Shown here piece by piece: positions 46,499-60,800 of a DNA stretch of 64,000 nt. Made by a program: the position numbers and the translations under genes. The notes beneath the pieces were generated by a model. It was not told where the DNA came from. It did not search any database and saw nothing but the letters and a program-made list of their open reading frames with translations. The stretch's first letter is position 1. Every line of letters begins with the position of its first letter. The DNA comes from Buteo buteo (taxonomy: Eukaryota; Chordata; Aves; Accipitriformes; Accipitridae): positions 22,646,957 through 22,710,956 of the forward strand of contig NC_134176.1 in NCBI RefSeq assembly GCF_964188355.1, written 5' to 3'.

Positions 46499-49400
46499 GA
46501 CAGTAGACTCTTTGTCGTGTGATGCAGCATTGCCTGTAGTCTACATGATTCCCATTCTGCATGAATATATCTAACATTTATCCATCCAAATATTGTGCAT
46601 CCAGAGAATGCAAACCCATTTTACCTATGTGCATGAGCACGCAGTAAAATGGCACAGTCAAGCAGCGTGCAGAGCAGCTCCTCAGAGCGTGCACCCATAT
46701 AGCACACAAAAGACTAGCATCCTGGGGAGACACACGCACTTCACATGCAGGAAAAGAACTGGCATTCTCACAAACTTCTGAAGGGCTCATTCTCCTCAGT
46801 TCACAGCTCTGGCAAATGGGTTGCTGCAGCCATACCTTAAAATCTATTTATTATCTTATGCACACACTTTTCTTTTAAAAGGTGCTGTGCAAATGAAGGG
46901 GGCTATTTGTGTGTCTTTCTCAGTTAATTCTTTTTTTTCAATTTTTCCCAATGTATTTTTGATTGTTTGCTATTCCTCAAAGGCCAAAATTCAATATGTA
47001 AAAATGCTTTTAAAAAGATGAATCAACTTCTAATGTCAAATTCAATAAGCTCAGCTGCCACATTCAGATCCCATTACTATATGAAGAGAAAAGGCAATGA
47101 TGCCCCAAATTTCTACTATTTTCAGGATGCTCTGAGTTGAAAATTAGGGATAAGTTATTGAAGTGCTTAGAAACCAAATTGATATTCAGAAAATAGACCT
47201 CACATAATGATTTTTCCAACCAGTTTATTTATTCTGAATCCAGTAGCCATTAATACACTTTAAACTCCAGGGATCTGAAGGCACAAATGAAGAGTTATTT
47301 TCCTTATCTTGTTTGCAGGGAAAAGCTGAATTTCAGCTCCTCAGAAAGTAGCCTAATTAGTTATTGTAGTACTGCTTCTTCTCATAGCCTTGGTGCGTTG
47401 TATGCCTGCAGGCATGGCACAGAGTGAGGGTCTGCTTGCAGGGGGCACTGCTGGGAAGAACAATCTCCAGTAGGCAAAGCTCCTCCTCAGGGTCTTCACA
47501 GGTCAGAAGATGGCTCCAACAGCCCTGACCCCGTGAGGACTGCAGCCCTGCTCTATGGCTGGCAATGTAATTCTTTTACAAGTGAAATGATCCATGCGGT
47601 CTCAATACTACTACTCAAGTCCTGTCAGTAAACCTGGGCAAGCAATTAAAAAAAAAATCAGACTGAACTAAAAAGGGTTGTGGATGGAGAGTCTGAGGGA
47701 AGGGGTTTCAATAAAATGGAGATGGATAGTTTGAGGTTAGTACAAATCATTCTGTTTCATTTTCAGAGTTAATTAATTTGTTTAAGAAAAAGATTGCTTT
47801 TTAAACAAAAAAATCTAATCTTGAGAAGAAAAATCAACACTCCTTTTTTTTTTACCCTCTGTTTCCCAAATGAAGTTGTTCAGGAAGGATTAAATTCCCT
47901 TCACTTTAGACGTTAAAAGATACATGCTGAATCCTAGGCTTATAAACATGGTTATCCTGGGACAAGGAGGATTTATGAATAAAGCAAGTACTATCTACCA
48001 AAAAACAAAAGCAATTGTTTTTAAATGTCAAAGGGCAGGATTCATCTAAGTCAAAGTTAGTCTAGAGAAACAGACACTTTATATACCTAATTTAGAAGGT
48101 AGCAGATTATTCCCTAGAGTTCCCTATTTCTTTCTTCAGTGTCTATAAAGGGAGCTTAGAGTGACCAGCTTACTCTCAAATGTGGAGCTTTAAGACAGCT
48201 GTATTAGGACAGGTGTTTTCCGCTCCTCAAGATTTCAATATTATTTTCCTCTTTTTCCAGGCCTACATTATTTGTAGAATTTAAAGATTACTTTGCTCCC
48301 CCAAATCCCATTTGCACTATATTTCACTTCAGTCAAAACATTTCCTCTGCTGAGTTCATTTTCTCATCTGATGCAGTGAAGCATTAAGCATCTGCTTAAG
48401 TCAAACCTTCTGAATATTTCTACTCGAGGCCAAGAACTATGCTACATAAAGTTTACATTTGTAAGTTCTTTGCTGAATGATGTTCATAGCATGGATCTTA
48501 TTAAGAAACCAGTCCAGACAGTTCACATGTTGTTTATGTATGCTTTATTCAGCTCTTGCTGTGGTATTCTTTATTAACAACCCAACATGTGTAGCTTCTT
48601 TATGTCTACTGCTCTTTCCCATATATCTATTAATTTCCCTGAAGCAGGATGAAGATTCAGTTTGAGAATGAATCATCCAGGCATGAGTTGTAAAAAATGT
48701 CCTGTTAACATTATTAGAAACTCTCTGTATAAGTGATACTCCTGATTTCAGTGGTCTCAGTTCTGAGTTGTATGAATGTGAGGATTATGAAAAGAATAAG
48801 AAGTGAACTAATGTATGCCAGTACAGTAATTAAACTAATGTTTTATCATAAAAGAATCTCCACCAGTCATCTGTCCATTATATATATTCCTTCAACAATT
48901 TTTCAGACTGTTTACATGAAATAATCAACATTACAGATTTATGTCCAATCCTTGTGAAATTGCTGTTTCCATACCAGTACATTTGAGCTGAGGTAGCAAA
49001 AGCCCCACCTCCCCTTCTACATTTGATTTTAGTGTCTTAATAAAAGGTGTCTTGATAAAGGTAAAGAATTGTACAGGGAAAGATCAGATGTTGTAGAGAA
49101 TCCTTACAATACCAGTTTGATTGTTTAAGAGAACATAGATTAACGCTGAATAATTATGCAAAAGATAAATCATCTAGCCATGTAATTAAGTCAGAATTAC
49201 AATGACAGTAAAGGTACAGTTAAATTCTTATTGATACATTAAAATTGTGAGAAATGTTAATATATTTAATTGGCATTTAACAAAATAGCTGTAGCAAGTT
49301 AATTAGATATCAATTTACATACTTCATAAATGTCAGCATTTTTAACAGTTAAGCCCACATTTAGAACACAGTTCAGCTATGGGTATTCCTGAATACAATA

Positions 49401-52400
49401 GGTGTGACTGGTAGCACTAGCTCTATTTCCCTTCAGACCCTTATATCATAGTCAGGATTAAATTAGAATAAAATTCCCTTTCCCCTTCCACTTCCCTTTT
49501 CACATTAACTCTCAGTACTTAATAAATATAAAGGACTTGGTCATCAGATCTGACAAAATAGACACTGATAGCTACTGGACAATTTTAATATTAATATTTC
49601 TGCACCTCACCTTCACATCTCTAAAATACTGATAACATTCAAGCTGATGGTTCACAAATGAAACACATCTATATTTACTGTGATTATAACTTGCCCTGCT
49701 AAATTTGTGAACTGATGATGCTACAAAGTACAAAGCAGGCAAATTGAACCCAGAAGCTCTGTAAGCCTTTAACTACCTACCACACATAAAAAAGCAAGAA
49801 TTTAAAGACTTATACAAACCAACTTAACAGAGTCACTTTAAAAACTCAATTGCAAGCAGAAAATGTCCAAATAGTTTGCCAAGTAAGTTTATAACATTTC
49901 TTCAATTTCAACAGAGTTTCTTAATCATAAGGATGCATAAAAATGGCTATAAAGATAAGTGGATCTGCTTTTTTTTCCCCCCCTCCCTTTCTCTGTTCTC
50001 CCAGAAACTAAGATAAAAGAAAAGACTGGCAAGGTTTTTCAAGATACCATTAAATGAAGAGTAATGATGGCTCTCTTACATTTGCTTTGATGAACACGTT
50101 ATATAACACCTGGAATTACAGTGAAAAAGATAAAGACACTTGGTTGGGAAGAGCGGGAGATGGAACAGGAGACAAGGAACAGAGGAAGGCTAAGATGGGT
50201 GAAAATTCTGAATTAATCCCATGCATTTTCTTCTGAATTATTCTTATGTGTCCTATTTGGAGACTGTTTTCTACCAGAAATATTACAGGCAGGATGTCCA
50301 GAGCTGTAAGTAGCCAGATCTATTTGAAATTTCAGTGAAAAGATGGCTAAAAATGTTAAAATGGTGAAAACATGCAAACTAATGGTCTGCATGTTTCCAG
50401 AATGAAAGCTTTTTATTTATTTTGATATTTCATCTAACACAATCAGAGCATGCTTTCACTATGTTTGCCTGGTCTGGTTCTGGGAAGACAGTGCTCTCCC
50501 ACCCATGAGAGCACACTGGGCTCTTCCCTAGAGTTTCCAGAAGCTGGCCTCTTGGAGTCATTGTCCTACTTGGCTAGCAGTTAATACTGAGCAGTGATTA
50601 GGAATAGGGGATTAAATTGATTTACTTGGGGGTGCAGGTCACTCACTCAAAGTCTGCAATAAAGCCCACATCTTTCCTAGTAAGAATTTCAGTAGTTTCC
50701 ACCGGTTTTGGCACATAGACTACCTTGCACCTATTTGGCAACCAAAAGCAATAGTACACCATATATGAGACTAGTAAGACAAAGCACCGCACATAAACTA
50801 AACAGACCATCATATATAACAAAATGTATTCATTTCAGTAGTACTTTTAAAAGCAAAGAAAATGGCAACATTCTACTGAAATTTTCCCAACGTTATTTCA
50901 GTTTTGAAAGCATTTCTAAACTCAGATAAACAAAATTCAACAACAGCAACACACTGGCAGTTAGTATGCTGACTATGTTCTTATTTTCTGCTTCTTTCTC
51001 AGTCAGGTTTTAGTCCCTAGTGGCTCAATGGCTATTTCATCACTTCCCTTTAACAAAACATTCAACACACATACAAATTCCAGGTTTAAGAAATTTCATC
51101 TGATATTTCTTGTATATTTTCCCACTGTTTATTTTACTCAAATAGAAGTGATGACCTAATTTCTACTTGGAACATTTACTATACTCTTCCTCTACTAAAC
51201 ATTTAGAGACCAAAAATTTTAGCAAATAAGCATCATCCTTTCCAGCAGCTGGGTTGTAATAACACCAAACATGTTGATTTCTGTTAAACTTTCTTTAATG
51301 GTTCCTTCAGGCTCATAATAATTCTTTATGTCCTTTCCCAGATTTCCCTGGGTTTCCAGTATCATTTGGATATCAGAGAAATGATAGAAATTATTATTAG
51401 TGGTTTAGAAAGTGGATCAAATTCAACTTCCATCTAGAAATCTATAAATCTGAACAATAAGATATTTGCTATTTGGCTACTGACATGAGTGGATTTAGTC
51501 CAAATTAAAGCCAACATAATTGAGAGCAGAACTGTCCCTTAAAACACAACTTAGGTAATCAAGGAGTAAATATACTATATTTAGATCATTTTTATGAACT
51601 ACTGTACCAGTTGCATTTTCTAAGTCAAACTCAGAAACAGTAAAATCAGTAAAACTTAAATACGCAAATTTTTTTTTTTTCATAAGGAACACCTAAAAAT
51701 GCCTGGAATAAAAGACTTGTGTAGGGTCACTAAACATCATTACCTAATTTATAAGAGTGACGTACATATTCATTTGACATTTCTAATCCATCGTCACACT
51801 TCAAAGGACTTGTGATCAGTGCAGATATCAATTAGAGAATAATCTGCATGGGAGACAGACATTTTCAGCCCCAGATTTTTCAGGTAGGGATGCTCAAGTG
51901 CTGTGACCGTGTTACTTGAACAAGTCTAACACTTGCTGGAGGGAAAGTATTGGAACTCAAATGCACAAATGATTCTGTGTAGTGTGATGTATTTTTGGAG
52001 TACTTCAGAAGTCATTTGCCATTGAAAATGGTATGCAACACAAAGTTATAATTTCATGCATTAAAAAAAGGCAGTGTCTATAGACCTGTGTAGACATTTG
52101 GCCTTTTTAAAAAATGGAACCTCATGACATTGTCACAGGAATTTATGTATGGTTTAGCTACATATTTCCCTGTACTTTAGGAACAATTGGTACTTTCAAT
52201 TACAGGGTTTTCTCTAAATGCAGAGGACAGTAAGAAAAAGAAAAAAAAAGATAATCTAGAGAGAGAGGACAGTTTGTGAGTGCATCCTGATCTTACCTGT
52301 CATAAGATCCAAAATGTCTTCTTAAACAAGTCCTGGGATGATGGAACTTATTAAGACTCTTCCTATTCATTATGCTGGGCCTGTAGGTTGACTCTGCACT

Positions 52401-53593
52401 CTGACCAGTAAGAGTGTTTAGAAATGTACTACTTAGCTACACAGGAAGCAAAATTGTAGTGTTCTGTGGCTTGCTCCTGTGTGGACTCATGGCTGTCTAA
52501 TAATACAGCTGACATTTGACTGTTGCCTTCCAAACACGAGTTTTGGTTGACTATCTTATAGCTGAAATTGTCCAACAGACTCAAAAGTCATTAAGCTAGG
52601 GAAGAATCTGTCAGATGTGTACACCCGCAGATGATTTCAAAAGCTTCCTCTGCTTGGAGATATGAAGAACCAATTTTTTTGTTCCTTGTCAGGTGTAAAA
52701 GAACAGAAAATATACTTCCCTGGGGTACTTAGGGCATTCTTTGAATCAAAATATTTTGAAATATCGCACTGACTTTGAGGAAATTCTTCAAAAAGATAGT
52801 TTGTTTTCTTAGTTTTCTATTACCCTGTGTGGCAGAGGAAAGAAATCCACATTACAGCCTAAGCGTTGCAGGCTTTCTCTCTAGTCAGCAGAGAAAGATC
52901 AGCATCTTAAGAGAGTGAGTAACATCTTGGGCAAGGAGATTCACCTGCTAGGGTGCTTTGCTCCATTAACAGTACAGGGAGCTAATAACTAACCAACATC
53001 TTAATTAAGTTTTTTCAGCTAGGGGACTAAAGTAAGCCCAGACCAGAAAGCCTAGAAACCACAAGACTCATGGCTTCTCAAGAGCTTACACTATAAAAGT
53101 TCCTGGCTCCACATCAATTTTCCAGGTTCATGACCCGCAGGTCTAGACAAAGAGCAATCGTTCCACTTTGCAGCAATTCTTTTAGTTTTCTTTCTAAAGC
53201 AGAATGATTAAACCTCTTCAGAATTCTCTCTGACAGCAAATTGCCAGTCATCATCCAGCAGCTACATCCTAGTCAGCTTGTGGTAGTGGTCAGGATTCAG
53301 AAGGGTTATTGTTAAGGGCTGGTTGAAAGAAGCATTCAAATGCTGGGAGTTTTCAGAGACTGCTGAAATTAGCCAGGGCTCTGATGTGATACGGTTATCA
53401 TAAGAGCTTTCACTAGTGCATTTTTCCTCTAAGATAGCAAGCAATAGCTGCACAGAAATATTAAGAAAGCTTTCTCTGGACATATTAACCCAGAGAAGAC
53501 ATTTTATTTTTTATTTAGTGACTGATGCGGTGGAGAAACCTTATTTTTTTCCAACCAGGTTCCTTGATCCCTGTTATGCAACCTTTGTGTTTA
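46499..53593. other. Unique AT-rich non-coding DNA
   Basis: 7 kb with no gene or mobile element recognised. A GC-richer patch at about 47390-47570 is listed separately because of a minus-strand open frame. 49000-49600 is very AT-rich. All other open frames are short. Confidence 0.55.
47357..47575 (-). other. Open frame in a GC-rich patch, identity unknown
   Basis: The minus strand is open for 72 codons between TAA at about 47576-47578 and TAA at 47357-47359. It lies in an island of higher GC than the DNA around it. Residues include SHLLTCEDPEEELCLLEIVL and a Cys/His-containing stretch (LCHACRH) near the C-terminus. There is no ATG and no good splice acceptor at its start. It may be a decayed exon, a regulatory element with chance coding capacity, or nothing. 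Confidence 0.12.
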
Positions 53594-53660
53594 GTTCAGA
53601 AAAGGTATTCTTGTGAGAAAGGGTAAAATACCTTTTCTGAACTGTACTCTTGTACAGTTC
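53594..53660. repeat. Two overlapping perfect hairpins
   Basis: The first hairpin has perfect 16-bp arms, GTTCAGAAAAGGTATT (53594-53609) and its exact reverse complement (53627-53642), with a 17-nt loop. The second has perfect 9-bp arms, GAACTGTAC (53639-53647) and GTACAGTTC (53652-53660), with a TCTT loop. They share GAAC, so both cannot form fully at once. The size is small for a microRNA precursor. Confidence 0.85.
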
Positions 53661-54628
53661 AACTTGGTTCTTATGCTCTTATTAAATTTTTTTTTTCTAA
53701 TTTGTTTTTAGGTGTTTATTTAACATTATTCTATTCACAACATATTAGTAAGTAGCGAGAATCATCCACATTCCAAACCTAATTGGTGAGTTTTTGATCT
53801 GGTGCCATCAGCATAATTTGAAACCAGGTGGTATTAAACCAATCAGATTTTTTTAATTGATTTTTGCATTTTATGCAGTAAGGGAAATTCACTGATATTC
53901 ATTTTGGAAATGAGGTAACAATAACTTTTGAAACATTGCCAGCTCACAAAATGTAAAGTCAATATCAATTCATTAGCAAATTAATGGGACTGATTTTATT
54001 GTAAGTAGCTAACAACTGTGCAGCTGGCAGTCCTGAGTTAGTAGTCATTCAATGAGCATCAGATGCAAGTTTTGAAAGTAATGGAAGAGTTCAGAAATAA
54101 ACAGACCTTTTAATCAAGAGTTTTGTACTGTCCTTGTAAGTTAAATATTTTTCACCTTTAAAAAAGTGTATTACAATGACCTTATGATGCAAGTATGAAA
54201 GAGTTTATCGTAGACCTAGTTTGCATCTTTAAACACAGGCCTAGATACAGCTGAGTGAGCAATTGTAATTCAAATTAAAAAAAAACCAACAACAAAATGG
54301 AAATAATTTCAGGTTGCTGTCTAATAATTTTTCTTCTCTTTTTCATACAGGAAGGAAAATGTCCTAAAATAAAATGTTCAAATGAATTGCTTTTATCAAT
54401 TTGATAAATAATGGCTTAGTTTGAGGTTTTTTTGTTTGTCTTTTGCAAACAAAGACTTTGTTCTCCTTATTAAACTGAGGTACATTTTGAATTGAAACAT
54501 CATTTTGAAATGGCAAGTGGAAACTCCTAGCATTTTTCTGGTTTTACACCCATTTTCATAGCTTAAACACTATGAAAAATTCATAATGAATTTGTAGATT
54601 GTTTCAGGTAGATGCATTTTTTCACTGA

Positions 54629-54853
54629 GAAAAGGTTTTGCCTGAAGAGTTTCCCCCAGCTACAGACCTGAATAATGCATTACAGGTAGCTTTGCCCATG
54701 AGAGAGAGCACAGAGGCAATTGTACATTTCACAGATGTTCCTCAGGATATAATCCCTCCAGAGCTCTTTTCAGAAGGAAATCCCACTTTAGTCCTTAGAA
54801 AGCCCAGCACGTTCTGTTCCATCACTGAGTCCAGCTGCTGCCCCAGGGAATAA
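54629..54853 (+). other. Open frame of unknown identity
   Basis: Open for 74 codons, between a TGA at 54626 and a TAA at 54851-54853. The composition is balanced, with stretches such as PPATDLNNALQVALPMREST and FTDVPQDIIPPELFSEGN. No ATG lies near its start, so it could only be an exon or a pseudogene piece. No splice acceptor of quality precedes it and no AATAAA follows closely. No family was recognised. Confidence 0.12.
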
Positions 54854-57800
54854 CTGAAACCAAGGCTCCATCTATTCCCTAGTGTTTCTTGCCTTTTTTT
54901 CAGTAGAACACATTAGCTTGAACAAAATGCAACAGAGCTATTCAGCCTCCAATCCGAAACTAACACTTGTCCATCCAGCATGATATATTGTTATAAGAAC
55001 CTAATTCTGTTTAAGTTCTCCCATATAAGCATTGAAAAGTAGTTGAAGGGGAGAAAATCAATGTCAGGACTTTGAAGCAGAGCCCATCTTACTGCATTTC
55101 TTTTAATGCAATCATCTGTGGGGTCTTAGAAATTCTATTGCATCCAAGCCTGGCCACTCTTCTAGCATCCATTACTGTGCTTTAATGTAGCCCAGTCATT
55201 ATCTTTGAAATTTCATTTGTGTTTGTTCCCCATGTAACCTGTATCTCCCATATTTCAGAACATGTATACAAGTGAAGGCACAATTTAGCTTTTTGATTTT
55301 GCCTCACATTTCAAATGCTAGATACTGTTCTGCAGCATTTCTGTTGCTCTAAAGAAAACGTTTACAAAACTATATAAAACTTCTGGAAAACCCAAATGCA
55401 TTGAAAAGCCACTTACCAAACACTGCATTTGGATAAGGGTTATTTTTATGATTATTCCATGTGTCAGTAAAATTGCTTTAGTCAAAAGCAACACTGAAAT
55501 GCTTGCAGGACTAACGTTTTTTCATCTATTAGTATTTGGAGAAGGACAAAGTTGTCATTAATATTTCTCAGTCTTCCATTTATCAATTTTCAGTTCTTAC
55601 ATATGAAAATGTATAGTATATCTAGATATCCATTCAGTGCCCTGTACCAAACCAGCTTACTTGGAGGACGTTTACTACTAGGACCATACAAAATTATTTC
55701 TTGTGCCTAAATTTCAGTTCACAGACTCTAGAGAGTCCACTAGGTGAACTTAACCTTAAAACCAAACATACAACCCAGATCCTCAGAAGCATTTAGGTTC
55801 CTATCTCAGATCAGTGTTGAAATATTTTCAAGGATATGATCCCATACATTCAGTATCTTGACTACTTCTAAATAAAGCCAGCCATGAAACACACTCTGCT
55901 TTATTTAGAAAGGGTGTTGTAGAGCTGCATTGAAAGGGTTACTCTTGAAAGCTGATGGGTGATAGGCAATTCAAGATTTTCCAGGCACACCAAGAATATT
56001 GACTTTCTAAGGCTGACTAGATGATGTGAGCTCCTTCCAACAATTCCATCTACTCCATTCAGACTATAGCCAGTTTATAAAGGCATGCAATCTGTAGAGG
56101 ACTCTTTCAGGGTCACTGTGCTACAGCCCTCTTGACACAGCCAAAAGAAAGTCCTGAATAGAGGATGAGAAGTCTGATTACTGATTAGCTTCAGTGTTAT
56201 TTCAATCAATTCCTAGATGGAAGTTAGCAATCTGCCCAGCATCCAACAAAAGATTGCTATTAAAGGGCCATTATGATGGGAACACTCAACTCAGAAAGGT
56301 TTGGGGGTTTTTTTTTAGGTCTTGATAAATCTGGTTTTTGAGGAGGGTTTTTGGCTTGGGTTTTTTTATATCATCTCAAGCTCTACTTAAGGCCTTCTTG
56401 ATTAAAAGACTCCTTTACTGAATTTATGCCTGCAAATTCCTGTGGCCAAGCTGCATGGATTATTCAAAATTTCAGACTCAAACAAATATTCTTAGAGGCA
56501 GTCCTCCTCCCACAGATCAAGTGCTTCTAAATTCAATTAATGAACATGTTAGTGATTTCTTTTTAAGCTAAGAAGGGTATTTTATCTATTTTTGTAATAA
56601 CACAAAACATCTTTAAGTGGACCTTCCCATAACAGTCTGGGTGTTCCTCACCATCTAAATCTAAAAAAAAACCTTGCTTCACTGTGATTCAAAATGAATA
56701 TTATTTTTTTTTTAACATGAAAAATGGAATTAAAGAAGGATGGACTAACAATCCAACTATTAGTATGGAACATGGGAGAGAAAGTAAGTATCCTACAACA
56801 TATTTTATGTTTAACCTTAAGGAAAATATTTAATATTTATCTTGCTTTTATTGCCCCAGAACAGCAAGAAACTATTACCTTCCTTCCCAGGAGTGTGAGG
56901 AAGATTCACTCATTAATACGTCAACACACCAAGGCATTCAGATGCTGTGCTAATATAAGAATATAAATATCTTACCTGTTTACAAAGATTTACAAGTTCA
57001 AAAGTATAAAGAAACCTACTAACAATGCAGATGCATTCAGTGTGTGCATAGTCTTAAATGTGTTAATTTGTATGGTTCAATATTCAGTTCCTCCTAGCTG
57101 CTATTGGGTCAGATCCACATATTTCAAAAGTAAAAAGCTGACCTTTCTAATTATCAGTGTTGCAGGCCTGGCCTGATGGCATCTAAATATCTATCACACC
57201 AGTGATGAGTCTAAAATCACTACTGGTAGTGTAGACTCCCCAGCTGAAACACAGCAAACTATTTCATCAATGATGTCTATAGCAACTTCAGCAGGTATAA
57301 GGGCTCTGAGCTACAAAAAAATTTCCAGAAAGGTTTTTGCCAGTGCAGGGAGTAACCCTGACTTGAAAATACGAGAACAAATTATATTGAGCTAGAAAGT
57401 GCTCTTTTTCTGTTACTTCTCTGTTTCAATTTTTATTGCATTTTGCAAGAAATAAAAATATATGGTCAAACAAGATAGTGAAGAGCATGCTGCATGGGGA
57501 AAAAGGAGTTTAAGGGGAGTTGCAGTATAAATGCTAATGTAATAACAGAAGAATTATACTCATAATTAAGTATCATCAAGTATAAATATCATCACTGAGC
57601 CTCACTGCCTATCGAAGCTATTAGTCAGAGAGGAATGTTGCCCTGGGGGTGGCTGCCTGGCTGCAGGCTCTGCAGAGCCTTGGCCAACTCTATGTATGGT
57701 CAGAAGTGACATTTGCGTGCTAAGCAAGTTTTAATGTTACAAAGGTAAGCACGATGAGATTTTAAGCACATCCAACACCGGGCAAGAGGTTTGAGGATCT

Positions 57801-60800
57801 AAATGACAGACTTAAGTGCCCAGAATGGCTGGCAACCCTTAGGTGTATCCTCTGCTACCGTTAACACAGTGCACATGTTAATTTGCACCTAGGTTCTACC
57901 TGGAGCTTTCTGGGGAGAAATTGAGGTACAATTCAATAGTTTCACTGATACTGCACCCTATTGGCAATAGAGCCATGACTTTGTCAATCTAGCTCCAAAA
58001 ATCTTTCTGTTTCAGCCTTTTCACTTGTCATATAGGTGAAAAATAAGTATTACTGTAAGACCATAATGAAGTTTGAGTCATTAATATCTGCACAATCTTA
58101 GATGTTAAGAATAAAAGCACTAAAAATGTTCCAGAAATTTAGAGTGCATACAAAAAAATATTTTACTATAAACCTTTTACAAACAGTCTTCCATATTGTT
58201 ATAGTAAAAGTATCACTTAAGCCCATTTAACAGAAAAACATCTCCCTGAGGCTTGTCATACTTGGGTTTGTGACAAACCAACACAAAATGCAGATATCAA
58301 AGCTGTGGGATCTCTGGCTGCAGATGGGAATGTGTGTATATGTGTGTTTGGAGACATTTTCCATTCTAGAGCTTTGCATTATTAATGCTTATTTATCAGT
58401 AACTGCCAGAAATCTACATATTGGGTGCATTATGAGCAAGTAAGCAAATGAGAAGACAAAAGCTTTTCTTTGTTAATAGTTCAGATGAGTTATTCCACTA
58501 GAGGTAAAGGATTTGGGAAGGTATTGAAGTTTAATTGTGATTTACATAGAAAATTATGTAAAAATAAGAATAAAACCACAATTGAAAATACAACTGAGCA
58601 GTATGTTCAATCTGTTTGAACATCACAGAACTGGTTTAATTAATGTCATTTATGTTCAAATGTAGAATGATTTATGAAGCAGGAAACCATTACAGTGGCT
58701 TTGGACTATGCACTTGGATCAAAAAAAAAAAGTCACAGGCAGGGGTGGAGTGGAATGAGAGCTGCATCTTCTGTATCTTGCTGTTTCTGATCACACTTAC
58801 AATTATGCCACCACAGAATTAAACTGCTCAGACTCTTCATTAAAATTAACACATGGCTCTGGTGTGTAATGATTGCTTTCAGAGGAAGAACATTTGAAAT
58901 AGGGGAGTTTCACACTTGGGAAAGTGAACTGCTATGCTGCTGTCTAGAATTGAGTGCAGTGTAACAAACAGAGGAAATAATTCTGGCAGTGCCCCAGAAT
59001 ATCTCAGGTGTTACCTCTCCTTTGAGAGAGCTGCAGCTCAAATCTTTTGTAAAGGCATTCTGTCATTCATCTGGAAAAGAGTTTTAAAGATCAAGGTCAC
59101 CCTTGTTATCCAATCCTGGCAGCCTTCCAGTAAGCTTTTTCTGTCCATCTCCATCCTGAATTACACCACAGCACATTTAGGAGCTCCATCACAGATCTCA
59201 ACAGATCTCTGCAAACATATCCTATTGTCTCACCATACTTAACAAATCTTTCTGAGATATTGAAAGTCAAATAAAAAAATTTAAACTTGATGGCCAGGGT
59301 TCCATCATGCATTCCGTGGTACTGTGGGAGATGTAATCTCCCCACTGAGTGAAGACAATAGAAATAATTGAGATCATAAGGACTCAGACTGCAATTCTAA
59401 TACAGAATAAAACTTTCCTTTATTTGCAGTTATGCTGATAATCCAAGTCCTCAATGGGAAACAAATCGAATCACATTTATCTATTTATTTGACAACATAT
59501 TCCATAACAAGAAGAAATATTTCTGAACAACTCAAATAAAGGACTGTCTCTGCACTTGCTTATAAGGCAGCTTTCATTAAGGTAGAATCCAGCCAAGCAA
59601 TATTAAATCCAGATGAAAAAGAAAAAGCAGAATTCACCAACAGGTGAGTTTTTCCTGAATTCCTATGTTTGTCTTACAAAACTTAGTGAAAGAATCAGAG
59701 TTTATTTCTGTGGAAGAAGATTCAAATAATTTATGGAAATAAGATCTATTTCATTCATGGTTTAACATTGCTACATTTCCAACAAGGAATTGTCACTGTA
59801 TTCAAAGAGTTGCAAGTTCATAGCTGCCAGAATGCTTAGACCAAGATTTGGTATCTAATAGAACTTTCTAGGTCTTAAGCTTTTACACCATACGATTCCA
59901 ATTTTCAGATGTTCACTATATAAAATTGATCTTGATGTCTGAAGCAAAAGGTATTTTAGGAAGAAAGATGAAAAACTGAATAAAATATTTCATGTGAAAC
60001 ACTAAGATGTTCAGTGATTTCCTTTCAGGTGATTTTGTGCTTATTGAACATTTTGTTCCTCTAGGATTTAACACCTTGACTATTTTTGAAACAGAAACAA
60101 GAAGGCAGAAATGTTTAATTTTGAAGTACTTTTGCTGTTTGTGGTTGCCAAAATTGGTTCATCTTAACTGGAGAAACTGAATCATCTCCACAATGACAAA
60201 TGAATATGAGGAAAATTTTAGGATGTGATATCACTTCTAGTAACATTTCCTTATGAGTTTCTAAGGAAAACACCCCAAAAAATACTAATATGGAGAAAGC
60301 TGCTTTAAATTTCATTCAATAAGTTGGTAGCAACTCATTATTTAGAACAACAAAATAGTAATTAAAAGTTTTGGGGGAAACAATGGCCAAAACAAAGGTC
60401 TGTCTAAAACAGCTTTCTGCATTGGCCAACACTGTTCTAAAGTGGTCAGAAGTGGTACTTTACATAGAGAGTGGGCACTATTTCACAGAAACATAACTGC
60501 AAGCAGTAACACACAGAAGAGAGAAAGACAGGTAATCAAAAAGGCAAAATGTCAGAGACTAAAAAGACAAAGGTGAGAAAGCAAAGAATGGGACTTATCT
60601 GGGCTGACATCTAGAAGGAAAGAAATTTAAAGCTGTGGGAATCCTGCTGGTTTATTTCTTCTGTGTTTACGGAAACTGCATTTTATATGTTCTTTGAAAA
60701 TAACTAGGATGATACCAGATATATCCCTGCCTCTATCATCACTTTTTTCTCCTAAAATAATCAGCCTGCAAGATATCTGCTGTTGTTTAGCCATTACAGT

